Source: Blastococcus litoris (lineage in GTDB: Bacteria; Actinomycetota; Actinomycetes; Mycobacteriales; Geodermatophilaceae). From it: 64,000 nucleotides of DNA. Positions 1-8,569 of the stretch are shown here, in pieces. The DNA lies in contig NZ_QCZF01000006.1 of the NCBI RefSeq assembly GCF_003075095.1, positions 332,920-396,919 on the forward strand, written 5' to 3'. The translations under genes were made by a program, and so were the position numbers. The first letter of the stretch is position 1, and each line of letters opens with the position of its first letter. The notes beneath the pieces are model-generated. The model saw only the letters and a list, made by a program, of their open reading frames with translations, did not search any database and had not been told where the DNA came from.

Positions 1-1489
1 TGCCGCCCTTGACGCCCCAGCAGGCGAGGATCGACCGGTCGGCGATCGACATGAAGTGCGCGTCGCGCAGCACCCGGATGTGCTTCTCGTAGCCGCAGCC
101 GCCCCGGAACCGCCCGGCACCGCCGGAGTCCATCGCGAGTCCGAGCCGCTCCACCCGCAGCGGGAAGCGGGACTCGGTGAACTCGGTCGGCAGGTTCCGG
201 GAGTCGGGGACGACGTGGATCGTGTCCTCGCCGTCGGCGTAGTACCGGCCGCCCGAGCCGCCGCCGAGCACCTCGCGCATGAGGTAGGGCTCGCCGTCGA
301 GGTCGGTGCCGTAGACGCCGGTGTAGCGGATCGTCTCCTGGTCGGCGGGCATGCGGCCGCCGGTGGCCTTGGCCAGGACCCCGGCCAGCACCCCGAGCAG
401 CCGCAGGATCACGAACGTCCGGGCGTTGGTGGGCGCCGGGAAGATCGGGGTGAGCAGCGTGCCCTTCTCGGGGAAGCGCATCTCGATGAGCGGCACGACG
501 CCCTCGTTGACGTCGAGCTGGGCCATCCGCTCGGGCGTCTCGGCGAGGTTGCGCAGGATCGGCGCCAGCCACTTCTTGAGGAAGTTGCCGTCGGCGTAGT
601 CGCCGCAGTGGTTGATCGGGCCCTTGGCCTGCGGGCCGGTGCCGGTGAAGTCGATGACCAGCGGGGTCTCCCGGGAGGAGTCCATGGTCAGCGTGATCCG
701 CTGGCGGTGCAGCTGCGGCTCCTCGACGCCGTCGTGCTCGGCGTAGTCCTCCCAGACGTAGGTGCCGTCCGGGATCTGCGACAGGATCTCCCGCCGGTAG
801 ACCTCGGTGGAGCTGGCCAGGATCGCGTCGAAGCAGGCCTCGACCGCGGCCACGCCGTACCGGTCGAACAGCTCGCCCAGGCGGCGCGCGCCGGCCAGGC
901 AGGCCGAGCACTCGGCGTCGAGGTCGGCGGCCAGCGAGTCGGGCATGCGCGAGTTGCGCGTCATGATCTTCAGCGCGCTCTCGTTGGGCACGCCGCGGTC
1001 CCACAGCTTGATCGGGGGGACCATCAGGCCCTCCTCGTACACGCTGGTGGCCGCCGACGGCATCGAGCCCGGCACCGCGCCGCCGATGTCGTCGTGGTGG
1101 CCGAACGCCTGGATGAAGGCCACGACCTCGGGCTCGCCGGTCTCGACGGAGGCCGCGAAGACCGGCACGGTCACGCAGAGGTCGGGCAGGTGGCCGATGC
1201 CGCCTTCGGAGGCGTAGACGTCGTTGTGGAAGAAGACGTCACCGACGTTCATGGTCTCGATCGGGTAGTCGCGCACCACCGGGTGCACGAGCGCCGAGTA
1301 CGAGCGGCCGGTGAGCTTGCGCAGCTGCCGGTCGTGGATGCCGGCGCGGAAGTCGTGGGCATCCCGGATCATCGGCGACCGCGACGTGCGGCCGATCGAG
1401 GTCTCGACCTCCTTCTCGATCGCGGCCAGCGTGCCGGCGACGATCTCGACGAGGACCGGGTCGGCGTCCACCTTCTGGGTCTCGGTCAC
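1..1489 (-). CDS. hyuB: Hydantoinase B / 5-oxoprolinase B subunit (HyuB), 3' end beyond window
   Basis: Partial gene; the reading frame is open from a GTG at 1489 to the left edge (about 496 codons visible). The translation shows hallmark stretches of the hydantoinase B family: DPVLVEIVAGTL near the N-terminus, FFHNDVYASEGGIGHLPD, FIQAFGHHDDIGGAVPGS, and IDFTGTGPQAKGPINH. The GTG overlaps the hyuA stop by 4 bp (GTGA), so the pair is translationally coupled. In this family, HyuA and HyuB together carry out ATP-dependent opening of a cyclic amide such as N-methylhydantoin or 5-oxoproline. The actual substrate cannot be read from the sequence. Acetone-carboxylase-type function is a weaker alternative. 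It shares its promoter, and thus the operator at 3568-3583, with hyuA. Confidence 0.93.
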   Translation of the reverse strand, partial: MTETQKVDADPVLVEIVAGTLAAIEKEVETSIGRTSRSPMIRDAHDFRAGIHDRQLRKLTGRSYSALVHPVVRDYPIETMNVGDVFFHNDVYASEGGIGHLPDLCVTVPVFAASVETGEPEVVAFIQAFGHHDDIGGAVPGSMPSAATSVYEEGLMVPPIKLWDRGVPNESALKIMTRNSRMPDSLAADLDAECSACLAGARRLGELFDRYGVAAVEACFDAILASSTEVYRREILSQIPDGTYVWEDYAEHDGVEEPQLHRQRITLTMDSSRETPLVIDFTGTGPQAKGPINHCGDYADGNFLKKWLAPILRNLAETPERMAQLDVNEGVVPLIEMRFPEKGTLLTPIFPAPTNARTFVILRLLGVLAGVLAKATGGRMPADQETIRYTGVYGTDLDGEPYLMREVLGGGSGGRYYADGEDTIHVVPDSRNLPTEFTESRFPLRVERLGLAMDSGGAGRFRGGCGYEKHIRVLRDAHFMSIADRSILACWGVKGG

Positions 1490-3558
1490 TGGCCCGACTC
1501 CTTCGTGAGCAGCAGGTTGCCGTAGGCGTCGACGGTGGCGGCGAAGCCGGGGTGCACCGGGACGGTGGAGCCGAACTCCTCGATGATCGCCGGTCCGCTG
1601 ACCACGTCGCCCGGGGCTAGGTCGGGCCGGTTGTAGGTCGGGGTGTCCACCCAGTCGTCGAAGAAGACGCGGCGCGAGCCCGAGACGGCCCGGTCCGTCC
1701 CGCCCTCGCCGGCGGGCAGCTCCACCAGGTCGGGACGGCGGATCGGCCCGATCCCGCTGACCCGGAGGTTCACCCACTCGACGGCCTGGCGCGGGTCGGT
1801 GGCGAAGTCGTAGCCGTAGAGCTGGCGGTGCGCGGCGTGGAACGCCTGGGCGACCTCCTCGGCCGCGGCGGCGTCGAGCTCCCCGTCGGCCACGGGTACG
1901 CGCACCTCGAAGGCCTGGCCGACGTAGCGCAGGTCCGCCGTCCGCTGCATGCGCTGCTGGCCGCGCTCGAACCCCTCGCCGTCCAGGGCGACCTGCGCCT
2001 GCGCCTCGAGGTCGGCGAAGACCGACCGCACGCGGGCGAGGTCGAGGTCCAGGTGCTTGGACACCAGGGTCTGCACGTAGTCGTTGCGGACGTCGACGGT
2101 GAGCAGGCCGAACGCGCTCACGTTGCCCGGGTTCGGCGGCACCAGCGTGCGCGGCAGGTTGAGGATGTCCATGAGCCGGCAGGCCAGCAGGGAGCCCGAG
2201 CCGCCGAACGTGGTGAGCGTGAAGTCCCGGACGTCGAGGCCCTTGGCGACCGTGACCTGCCGCAGCGCGTTGGCCTGGTTCCACGCGGAGATCTCCAGGA
2301 TCCCGGTGGCCGTGCGCTCGAGGTCCATGTCGAGCTTCGCGCCGAGCTGCTGCAGCCCGTCGCGGGCGGCGTCGGCCGACAACGGGATCTCACCGCCCAG
2401 CAGGTGGGGAGGGATCCGGCCGAGGACGACGTGCGCGTCGGTGACGGTGGGCTGGTCGCCGCCGTTCGGGTAGCAGATCGGGCCGGGGTCGGCGCCGGCC
2501 GACTTCGGCCCGACCTTGAGCGTGCCCTCGGGGGACAGCCAGGCGATCGAGCCGCCGCCCGCGCCGACGGTGACGACGTCGATCATCGGGATCTTCGACG
2601 GGTAGTCGCCGACCGAGCCCTCGGTGGTCAGGGCGGGCTCGCCGTCGATGACCACGGTGACGTCGGTGGAGGTCCCCCCGCCGTCGCAGGTGAGCACCCG
2701 GTCGAAGCCCGCCGTCCCGGCGATGAGCGCGGCACCGAGCGCCCCGGCCGCGGGACCGGACAGCATCGTGGTGATCGGCTGGTGCACGACCTCGCCGGCG
2801 GAGAGGACGCCGCCGTTGCTCTTCATCACGTAGAACGGCACGCCGGGCGCGATCTCGTCGAGCCGGGTGCGGATGTTGGTGACGTAGGCGCCGACCTTGG
2901 GCTTCACGGCGGCGTCGACCAGGGTGGTCACCGAGCGCTCGTACTCGCGGTACTCGCGCAGCACCTCGGAGCTGATGCTCACGACGGAGCCGGGGTGCTC
3001 CTCGCGGATGACCTCGAGCATGCGGCGCTCGTGCGCGTCGTTCGCGTAGGCGTGCAGGAAGCAGACGCCGATCGTGGTGATGCCGGCGTCCCGGAAGAAG
3101 CGGGCGGCCGCGCGGGCGTCGTCCTCGTCGAACGGCCGGACCTCGGCGCCGGTGTGGTCCAGCCGCCCGCGCACGGTGCGGACGAGGTCGGCGGGCACGA
3201 TCCGCGGCGGCTTGACCCAGAAGTAGCTGTTGCCGTAGCCGTCGGGCACCGACTGCCGGGCGATCTCCAGGACCGACTCGTAGCCCTCGGTGGTGATGAA
3301 GCCGATCCGGTCCAGCTTGCCCTCGAGCAGCTGGTTGGTGGCCACCGTCGTCCCGTGGCTGACCGCGGTGATGGACGACCCGTCGAGGTCCATCAGGTCG
3401 AGGACCTTGCGGACGCCGTTGAGGAAGCCCTCCGCCGGGTCGGCCGGGGTGGACGGCGTCTTGGTGGTCGTCGTCCGGCCGGTCTCCTCGTCCACCGCGA
3501 CGACGTCGGTGAACGTCCCGCCGGTGTCGATGCCGATGCGGACCCGGCGCTCGCTCAT
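1486..3558 (-). CDS. hyuA: Hydantoinase A / 5-oxoprolinase A subunit (HyuA)
   Basis: 690 aa, the normal length for HyuA. It begins with the ASKHA-type phosphate loop RIGIDTGGTFTDVVAVDE (residues 7-24) of the Hydant_A_N domain. The Hydantoinase_A core carries CDGGGTSTDVTVV, and the C-terminal beta-rich domain ends FGSTVPVHPGFAATVDAYG. The family performs the ATP-using half of cyclic amide hydrolysis with HyuB, encoded immediately downstream with a 4-bp overlap. The ATG at 3558 is preceded closely by TAAGG, which belongs to the conserved 16-bp motif at 3568-3583 shared with four other catabolic operons in this window. That motif is only 9 bp from the start, so promoter or translation-initiation control is expected. 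Hydantoin-like or other cyclic ureide substrates are plausible by regulon association (inference). Confidence 0.94.
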   Translation of the reverse strand: MSERRVRIGIDTGGTFTDVVAVDEETGRTTTTKTPSTPADPAEGFLNGVRKVLDLMDLDGSSITAVSHGTTVATNQLLEGKLDRIGFITTEGYESVLEIARQSVPDGYGNSYFWVKPPRIVPADLVRTVRGRLDHTGAEVRPFDEDDARAAARFFRDAGITTIGVCFLHAYANDAHERRMLEVIREEHPGSVVSISSEVLREYREYERSVTTLVDAAVKPKVGAYVTNIRTRLDEIAPGVPFYVMKSNGGVLSAGEVVHQPITTMLSGPAAGALGAALIAGTAGFDRVLTCDGGGTSTDVTVVIDGEPALTTEGSVGDYPSKIPMIDVVTVGAGGGSIAWLSPEGTLKVGPKSAGADPGPICYPNGGDQPTVTDAHVVLGRIPPHLLGGEIPLSADAARDGLQQLGAKLDMDLERTATGILEISAWNQANALRQVTVAKGLDVRDFTLTTFGGSGSLLACRLMDILNLPRTLVPPNPGNVSAFGLLTVDVRNDYVQTLVSKHLDLDLARVRSVFADLEAQAQVALDGEGFERGQQRMQRTADLRYVGQAFEVRVPVADGELDAAAAEEVAQAFHAAHRQLYGYDFATDPRQAVEWVNLRVSGIGPIRRPDLVELPAGEGGTDRAVSGSRRVFFDDWVDTPTYNRPDLAPGDVVSGPAIIEEFGSTVPVHPGFAATVDAYGNLLLTKESGQ

Positions 3559-3567
3559 GCCAGAAAC

Positions 3568-3583
3568 CTTAGCGGTGAGATAT
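3568..3583. promoter_or_regulatory. Shared catabolic-regulon motif, site 1 (hyuAB)
   Basis: CTTAGCGGTGAGATAT lies 9 bp upstream of the hyuA start. It matches the motif found at 45102-45117, 46754-46769, 46835-46850 and 59841-59856. The AT-rich TTAG/CTAA core stands out in this GC-rich sequence. The cognate regulator is not visible in the window. Confidence 0.7.
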
Positions 3584-3644
3584 CGCTCCGGGAAGCCCCG
3601 GAGCCGACCTGCGGGGACCCGCGGGCAGGGCGAGGCTGGCGAGC

Positions 3645-4154
3645 ATGGACATCACCGAGGTCATCCTCCACCAGCACGCCGAGCAGCGGCGGATGTTCGC
3701 CGTCCTCGACGAGCTCCCCCGAGACGACACCGAGGCCCTCGGTGCGGTGTGGGCGCGGCTCGCGGCCTTCCTCGAGGTGCACGCGGAGGGAGAGGAGAAG
3801 TACTTCTACCCGCGGCTGCTGGAGCTGGGGAAGGGCAACCCCGACGGGGACGTCGACGACGAGGTCGAGGACGCGGTCAAGGACCACAACGAGATCCGCG
3901 ATGCCGTGAAGGCGACGGAGGGCAAGGAGGTCGGCTCGCCGGAGTGGTGGACGGCGGTGTGGGACGCCCGCAAGGCCAACGACGACCACATGGCCGAGGA
4001 GGAACGCGAGGACCTGCTCGACTTCCGCCACCACGCGGACCTGCAGACCCGCCACGACATCGCGGTCCAGTTCCTGGTCTACGAGGCGAAGCACCACGCG
4101 GGCATCCCGATCCGGGACAAGGACCCGGCGGAGTACGTGGCCGAGAACGGTTGA
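3645..4154 (+). CDS. Hemerythrin domain protein
   Basis: 169 aa, soluble. Histidine and glutamate motifs of the HHE hemerythrin fold are spaced along four predicted helices: LHQHAEQRRMF near residue 8, FLEVHAEGEEKYFYP near 42, VKDHNEIRD near 77 and NDDHMAEEEREDLLDF near 112, with a further KHHAG close to the C-terminus. These residues would bind a di-iron centre that senses or stores O2, NO or reactive oxygen. The C-terminal tail is acidic and carries no membrane segment. The gene stands alone, divergent from hyuA and convergent with the winged-helix gene downstream. The function beyond di-iron binding is not evident. Confidence 0.88.
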   Translation: MDITEVILHQHAEQRRMFAVLDELPRDDTEALGAVWARLAAFLEVHAEGEEKYFYPRLLELGKGNPDGDVDDEVEDAVKDHNEIRDAVKATEGKEVGSPEWWTAVWDARKANDDHMAEEEREDLLDFRHHADLQTRHDIAVQFLVYEAKHHAGIPIRDKDPAEYVAENG

Positions 4155-4218
4155 GCCGGCGCGGCCGCCCCGAGAGCCGCCGATCGTGGGGGCACGGGAT
4201 CGGTCACCGGCGGACCGC

Positions 4219-5328
4219 TCACTCCGGGAAGTGGACGCCCTTCAGCGACAGGCCCCGGAACGCGGCAAGCCGCTCGGCCTGCTCGGTGATGCCGCGACGG
4301 TCCGCGGCGCCGTCCCAGAGCCCGACCTCGACGGCGACCGACGCGCCGCTCTTCCGCGCGCGCCAGGTGCCGACGACCTCGCCGTCCACCAGCACGCCGC
4401 CGGGCCGGCCGAGGGTCCGCCACAGGTCCTTGGCGCGGACGGGATCGGGGACCAGCAGCGAGCGGTCGCGCGCCTGCAGGTGCAGGTCGAACGGGGCGAG
4501 CAGCAGCGTTCCGCGCGGCGGGTCGCCCAGGCGGTCGAGGTCCTCCTCGAGGAGCCAGCGGCGCTCGCCGTCGACGTCCACCTCGACCGCGTCCCCGGGC
4601 CGGCGCGCCTGCACGTCCTTGACCGTGGCGTCCAGGTAGTCGGCCACGAGCTTCGGCGTCGCCGGGCCGAGCAGGCGGAGGTAGGCCCGGACGACGTCCA
4701 GGCGCACGGGCACCGCGGACGCCGGCGCGAAACCCGGGATCGGCCGGAGGACCGGCGGTGACGTGCCGGGCACGAGCTCCAGGCCGGCGCGCAGGGCGGC
4801 GAGCCGGAAGGGCTGCTCGTAGGTGTGCGTCGCGTCGCAGGGCACGCAGGAGCGCATATAGGGCTCGTCGAGGACGGCGGTCAGCCGCGACGACATCTCG
4901 CCCTTGACCATCGGCCCGGTGACGATCGAGCGCATCGCGCCGGCGACGGTGTCCAGCGCGGCCAGGTTCGGGATGCCGGCGGCCTTCAGCGGCCGGCTCG
5001 CGTCGAAGATCCGCTTGCCGGCGTCCGCGTCGGAGAAGGGGGCCGTGGCCGCTGCCACGCCGGGGAGGTCGGTGCGCCGGTAGACGTGCGGCGCGCCGCG
5101 GATCGTCCACACGGTGGCCAGCTCCGCCTCGGGCGGGGACTCGACGCCCCGCAGGGCGAGCGCCCACCGCGCGCCGTCCGGGCCGGTGTCCTGGACGCCG
5201 ATGTCGAGGACGGCCGTGTCGTCGAGCGACCCGGTGTCCCGGCCCAGCTGCTGCGCCCGCAGCCGCAGCCCGAGCACCCCCCGCCTGGTCACCGTCCGCA
5301 CGGCGGTCACGCTAGCGCCGGTCCGCAC
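4219..5328 (-). CDS. Winged-helix DNA-binding domain protein, HTH_42 (AlkZ/AlkX-like) family
   Basis: About 369 aa from the first start; a GTG about six codons in (VTAVRTVTRRG) is an alternative. It has the layout of the HTH_42 family: an N-terminal segment (LRLRAQQLGR), a central part with LDEPYMRSCVPCDATHTYEQPFRL, and a C-terminal region with LAPFDLHLQARDRSLLVPD and GVLVDGEVVGTWR. Some members (E. coli AlkX, Streptomyces AlkZ) are DNA glycosylases that unhook crosslinks. The catalytic QxQ-type motif of AlkZ is not clearly present here (the start reads RAQQLG), so glycosylase activity is uncertain. It lies between hemerythrin (convergent) and a MarR regulator transcribed in the same direction just upstream. 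Confidence 0.75.
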   Translation of the reverse strand: MRTGASVTAVRTVTRRGVLGLRLRAQQLGRDTGSLDDTAVLDIGVQDTGPDGARWALALRGVESPPEAELATVWTIRGAPHVYRRTDLPGVAAATAPFSDADAGKRIFDASRPLKAAGIPNLAALDTVAGAMRSIVTGPMVKGEMSSRLTAVLDEPYMRSCVPCDATHTYEQPFRLAALRAGLELVPGTSPPVLRPIPGFAPASAVPVRLDVVRAYLRLLGPATPKLVADYLDATVKDVQARRPGDAVEVDVDGERRWLLEEDLDRLGDPPRGTLLLAPFDLHLQARDRSLLVPDPVRAKDLWRTLGRPGGVLVDGEVVGTWRARKSGASVAVEVGLWDGAADRRGITEQAERLAAFRGLSLKGVHFPE

Positions 5329-5340
5329 CCGAACCTGTCC

Positions 5341-5757
5341 TCAATCGGCGAGGGTGCGCAGGATCCGGGCGAGGGCGTCGCGGTCGGCGGGGGAGAGGCG
5401 GGCGAAGAGCTCGGAGGAGTCGGCCGCCCGTGCCGCGTCGATCTCCCCGCGCACCTGCCGCCCCTCGTCGGTCGGCCGGAGGAGCACCGCCCGGCGGTCA
5501 CCCGGGTCGGGCGTCCGCTCGACCAGCCCGCGCTCCTGCAGGCCGTCGGCCACCTCGGTCGCCGACCGGGGGGCGATGCGCAGGGCCTCGGCCAGGTCGG
5601 ACAGCCGGACTCCGGCCCGCTCGGAGACGACCTTCAGGGCGCGGGCCTGGTGCGGGGAGAGGTCCCAGGGGGCGAGCGCCTCGCGCCAGCGGCGGCGCTG
5701 CGCGCGGAAGACCCGCATGAGCAGCTCGCCGAGCTCGCCGGTCCCCTCGTCGCCCAC
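5341..5757 (-). CDS. MarR-family transcriptional regulator
   Basis: 138 aa from a GTG. Typical MarR fold: ALAPWDLSPHQARALKVV (alpha-2/3), VRLSDLAEALRIAPRSATEVADGL (recognition helix), then a wing with LVERTPDPGDRRAVLLRPTDEGR. It is divergent from the ABC exporter at 5826. A perfect 7-bp inverted repeat sits between the two starts (5783-5805), so it probably represses the exporter and itself in response to a small lipophilic ligand (inference from the divergon arrangement). Confidence 0.92.
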   Translation of the reverse strand: MGDEGTGELGELLMRVFRAQRRRWREALAPWDLSPHQARALKVVSERAGVRLSDLAEALRIAPRSATEVADGLQERGLVERTPDPGDRRAVLLRPTDEGRQVRGEIDAARAADSSELFARLSPADRDALARILRTLAD

Positions 5758-5782
5758 GGCGGAATGGTAGCGCTCGTACTGC

Positions 5783-5805
5783 GGTTACCACACCGTGAGG
5801 TAACC
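5783..5805. promoter_or_regulatory. Palindromic MarR operator candidate
   Basis: GGTTACC, 9-bp spacer, GGTAACC: a perfect 7-bp inverted repeat in the 68-bp divergent gap between the MarR gene and the ABC exporter. Position and symmetry fit a dimeric winged-helix repressor covering both promoters. Confidence 0.65.
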
Positions 5806-5825
5806 TCAGCATCTGAGACCAGGAG

Positions 5826-7664
5826 GTGGTCGGCATCGACGAGATGACGAAGGGCGGCGGTCGCGGCGGCCGTCGGCCCGACCCGGCCGACACGGCGCAG
5901 CTCGAGCGCTCGCCCGTGCGGTGGAGCCGCGTCGCCGGGCTGTTCGGCCCGTTCCGGTGGCAGCTGGCGGTCGTGGTGGCGCTGATCGTGGCGTCCTCCC
6001 TGGTCGCCCTGGCCACCCCGTTCCTGATCCGCCTCGTCATCGACGAGGCCATCCCCGCACAGGACGTGCCGCTCCTGCTGTGGGCCGTCGGCGGCATGCT
6101 CGCCGTCACCGTGGTCACCGCCGTCCTCGGCGTCGTCCAGACCTGGCTCTCGACCACCGTCGGCCAGCGGGTGATGCACGGCCTGCGGACGGCGGTCTTC
6201 GCGCACCTGCAGCGCCAGTCGCTCGGCTTCTTCACCCGCACCAAGGGTGGCGAGGTGCAGTCGCGCCTGACCAACGACATCGGCGGCATGCAGTCGGTGG
6301 TCACCTCGACCGCGACGTCGTTCGCCTCCAGCGCCACCACCGTCGTCGGGACCGCCGTGGCGATGGTCGCCCTGAGCTGGCGGCTGTCCCTGCTCTCGCT
6401 GATCGTGCTGCCGCCGGCGATCTGGCTGACCCGCCGGGTGGCCCGCATGCGCCGGACCATCACCGCCCAGCGGCAGCGCTCCCTCGCGGACATGCACTCG
6501 CAGGTCGAGGAGGGGCTCTCCATCAGCGGGGTGCTGCTCGGCAAGACCCTCGGCGCCGGCCCTGCCCAGTCGCAGCGGTTCGCCACCACCTCCGACGACC
6601 TCGTGGCCCTCGAGGTGCGCTCCCAGCTGGCCGGCCGCTGGCGCATGGCGACGATGAGCGTCGTCTTCGCCGGCATCCCGGCGCTGATCTACCTCGCGGC
6701 GGGACTGCCCGCGACGTCCGGCGGCATGACGATCGGCACCCTGGTCGCCTTCACCACGCTGCAGGGCGCGCTGTTCCGCCCGCTGATGCAGCTGCTCGAC
6801 ATCGGGGTCTCGCTCACCGCGTCGATGGCGCTGTTCAGCCGGGTGTTCGAGTACCTCGACCTGCCGGTCGACATCGACGACCCCGCCGACCCCGTGCCCG
6901 TCGACCCGACGGCCGTGCGCGGCGAGGTGCGCTTCGAGCGCCTGGGCTTCACCTATCCCGACGGCGTCCGCCCGGCGCTCGCCGGCGTCGACCTGGCGGT
7001 GCCGGCGGGGACGACGCTCGCGCTGGTCGGGGAGACCGGATCGGGCAAGACCACGCTGGCCTCGCTGGTGGCGCGGCTGGCCGACCCGACCGCCGGGCGG
7101 GTGCTCATCGACGGCGTCGACGTCCGGGACATGGCCCTGGCCGACCTGGCGCGGGTCGTCGGCGTCGTCTCGCAGGAGACCTACCTGCTGCACGGGACGA
7201 TCCGCGAGAACCTGCGGCACGCGCGGCCGGGCGCCACCGACGCCGAGATGGAGGACGCCGCCCGCCGCGCCCAGGTGCACGACGTCATCACGGCGCTGCC
7301 GGCCGGCTACGACACCGTCGTCGGCGCCCGCGGACACCGCTTCTCCGGCGGGGAGAAGCAGCGGCTCGCGATCGCTCGCACCCTGCTCCGGGATCCGCGG
7401 GTGCTGGTCCTCGACGAGGCGACCAGCGCCCTGGACAACGAGACGGAGCGGGCGGTGCAGGCCGCGCTCGACGAGGCGGCCCGCGGGCGGACGACGATCA
7501 CGATCGCCCACCGCCTCTCGACGGTGCGCGACGCCGACCTGATCGCCGTCCTCGACGCCGGCCGCGTCGTCGAGCAGGGCTCGCACGACGAGCTGCTGGC
7601 CCGTCGCGGGCGCTACGCCCGGCTGGTCGGTTCCGCCGAGCGCGCGGTCGAGCTCGTCGCCTGA
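5826..7664 (+). CDS. ABC exporter, fused permease and ATPase (type IV exporter half-transporter)
   Basis: 612 aa from the GTG at 5826; an ATG at 5844 is an alternative because the AGGAGG at 5821-5826 overlaps the GTG. The N-terminal transmembrane domain has about six helices (residues about 45-320). The C-terminal nucleotide-binding domain shows Walker A GETGSGKTT, Q-loop VSQETYLLHGT, signature FSGGEKQRLAIAR, Walker B VLVLDEATSALD and the switch IAHRLST. The family exports drugs, lipids or peptides as a dimer. The gene is divergent from and likely controlled by the adjacent MarR protein. No partner half-transporter is next to it, suggesting a homodimer. Its 3' end overlaps the convergent SRPBCC gene by about 50 bp. 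Confidence 0.93.
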   Translation: MVGIDEMTKGGGRGGRRPDPADTAQLERSPVRWSRVAGLFGPFRWQLAVVVALIVASSLVALATPFLIRLVIDEAIPAQDVPLLLWAVGGMLAVTVVTAVLGVVQTWLSTTVGQRVMHGLRTAVFAHLQRQSLGFFTRTKGGEVQSRLTNDIGGMQSVVTSTATSFASSATTVVGTAVAMVALSWRLSLLSLIVLPPAIWLTRRVARMRRTITAQRQRSLADMHSQVEEGLSISGVLLGKTLGAGPAQSQRFATTSDDLVALEVRSQLAGRWRMATMSVVFAGIPALIYLAAGLPATSGGMTIGTLVAFTTLQGALFRPLMQLLDIGVSLTASMALFSRVFEYLDLPVDIDDPADPVPVDPTAVRGEVRFERLGFTYPDGVRPALAGVDLAVPAGTTLALVGETGSGKTTLASLVARLADPTAGRVLIDGVDVRDMALADLARVVGVVSQETYLLHGTIRENLRHARPGATDAEMEDAARRAQVHDVITALPAGYDTVVGARGHRFSGGEKQRLAIARTLLRDPRVLVLDEATSALDNETERAVQAALDEAARGRTTITIAHRLSTVRDADLIAVLDAGRVVEQGSHDELLARRGRYARLVGSAERAVELVA

Positions 7665-8077
7665 GCCAGGGCGGCGGCCTCGCGGGCCAGCCGCTGCCGG
7701 TTCATCCGGGCGAGCACCGGGTTGAGCACCGCGCGCAGCCCGGTCATCCGGACGTCCACCTCCAGGACGACGGTGCAGCCGCCGTCGGGCTCCGGGACGA
7801 CGGTGCGCCGCCCCTCGACCACGAGGGTGGAGGTGCCGCCCGCGAACGACGCCGTCAGCTCGTCGGCGTCGGTGATGGTCGTCGGCGTGACGTACGTGCG
7901 GCCGCCGGTCCGCAGCTCCTCGGTGATCCGCTGACCCACCCGTGCCCGTCCGGGCGGGTCGGCGACCATCGCGACCACCGTCGGGCGCCACTCGGCGTCC
8001 CGCGACCAGTCGAGCACCAGCCCGGCGACCTCGGTCGCGGTTCCGGGGAGCCGCACGCGCTGCACGTCCCGGCTCAC
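7613..8077 (-). CDS. SRPBCC (START-like) family protein
   Basis: 154 aa from a GTG that overlaps the upstream SnoaL-like stop by 4 bp (GTGA). The N-terminal RVRLPGTATEVAGLVLDWSRDAEW and the central ITEELRTGGRTYVTPTT resemble polyketide cyclase/dehydrase-type SRPBCC proteins that bind hydrophobic ligands in a helix-grip cavity. It forms a two-gene operon with the SnoaL-like protein and is controlled from the divergent MarR operator region at 8518-8561. The last 52 bp are antisense to the end of the ABC exporter gene. The ligand is unknown. Confidence 0.8.
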   Translation of the reverse strand: MSRDVQRVRLPGTATEVAGLVLDWSRDAEWRPTVVAMVADPPGRARVGQRITEELRTGGRTYVTPTTITDADELTASFAGGTSTLVVEGRRTVVPEPDGGCTVVLEVDVRMTGLRAVLNPVLARMNRQRLAREAAALAQATSSTARSAEPTSRA

Positions 8078-8484
8078 GACGCCACCTCTTGCGGCGCCTG
8101 CTCGCCCCAGAACTCGTCGACGGCGTACTGGTCGCGGCTGTGCAGCCAGGACTCCGCGATCCGGCCGTCCCGGAGGCGGGCGACGTGGGCCAGGTTGTTC
8201 TCCAGCGGGTGCGCACGGTCCGGTCGCGTGGCGGTGTAGGTGCACAGGGCCACGCCCCACTCGCCGTCGTCGAGGACCCGGTGGACCGTGAGGTCCAGGG
8301 TCCCGCCGGTCACCTCGGCGGCGTGGGCGACGAAGCCGACGACGGCGTCGCGGCCGGTGTAGGTGCCGGTGTTCGAGCTCCGGCCGGGCACGTGCAGCAC
8401 CGAGTCCTCGGTGAGGTTCTGCGCAGCGGTGACCAGGTCGCCCGCGGCTAGCGCGTCGTACCAGGCGGTGAGGGGTGAGGTCAT
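8074..8484 (-). CDS. SnoaL-like (NTF2 fold) protein
   Basis: 136 aa. NTF2/SnoaL pattern: LTAWYDALAAGDLVTAAQNL, then a strand run with GTYTGRDAVVGFVAH, and a C-terminal HVARLRDGRIAESWLHSRDQ. Such proteins are either small enzymes (isomerase, cyclase, hydrolase) or ligand binders. First gene of a two-gene operon with the SRPBCC protein and divergent from a MarR regulator, which suggests the pair processes a compound sensed by that regulator. Confidence 0.83.
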   Translation of the reverse strand: MTSPLTAWYDALAAGDLVTAAQNLTEDSVLHVPGRSSNTGTYTGRDAVVGFVAHAAEVTGGTLDLTVHRVLDDGEWGVALCTYTATRPDRAHPLENNLAHVARLRDGRIAESWLHSRDQYAVDEFWGEQAPQEVAS

Positions 8485-8517
8485 CCGGTCCTCCAGAGGG
8501 TGGTCCCCCGCTACTCG

Positions 8518-8561
8518 TTTCGACGTCGAAATGATGGACCCGGAGATATTTCGATGTCAAA
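8518..8561. promoter_or_regulatory. Two tandem MarR operator candidates
   Basis: TTTCGACGTCGAAA (8518-8531) is a perfect 14-bp palindrome. A second copy, TTTCGATGTCAAAC (8549-8562), matches it at 11 of 14 positions. The 31-bp spacing puts both on the same face of the helix (three turns). The second copy ends 8 bp before the MarR start at 8570, so autoregulation is expected. Confidence 0.72.
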
Positions 8562-8569
8562 CTCTTCCC

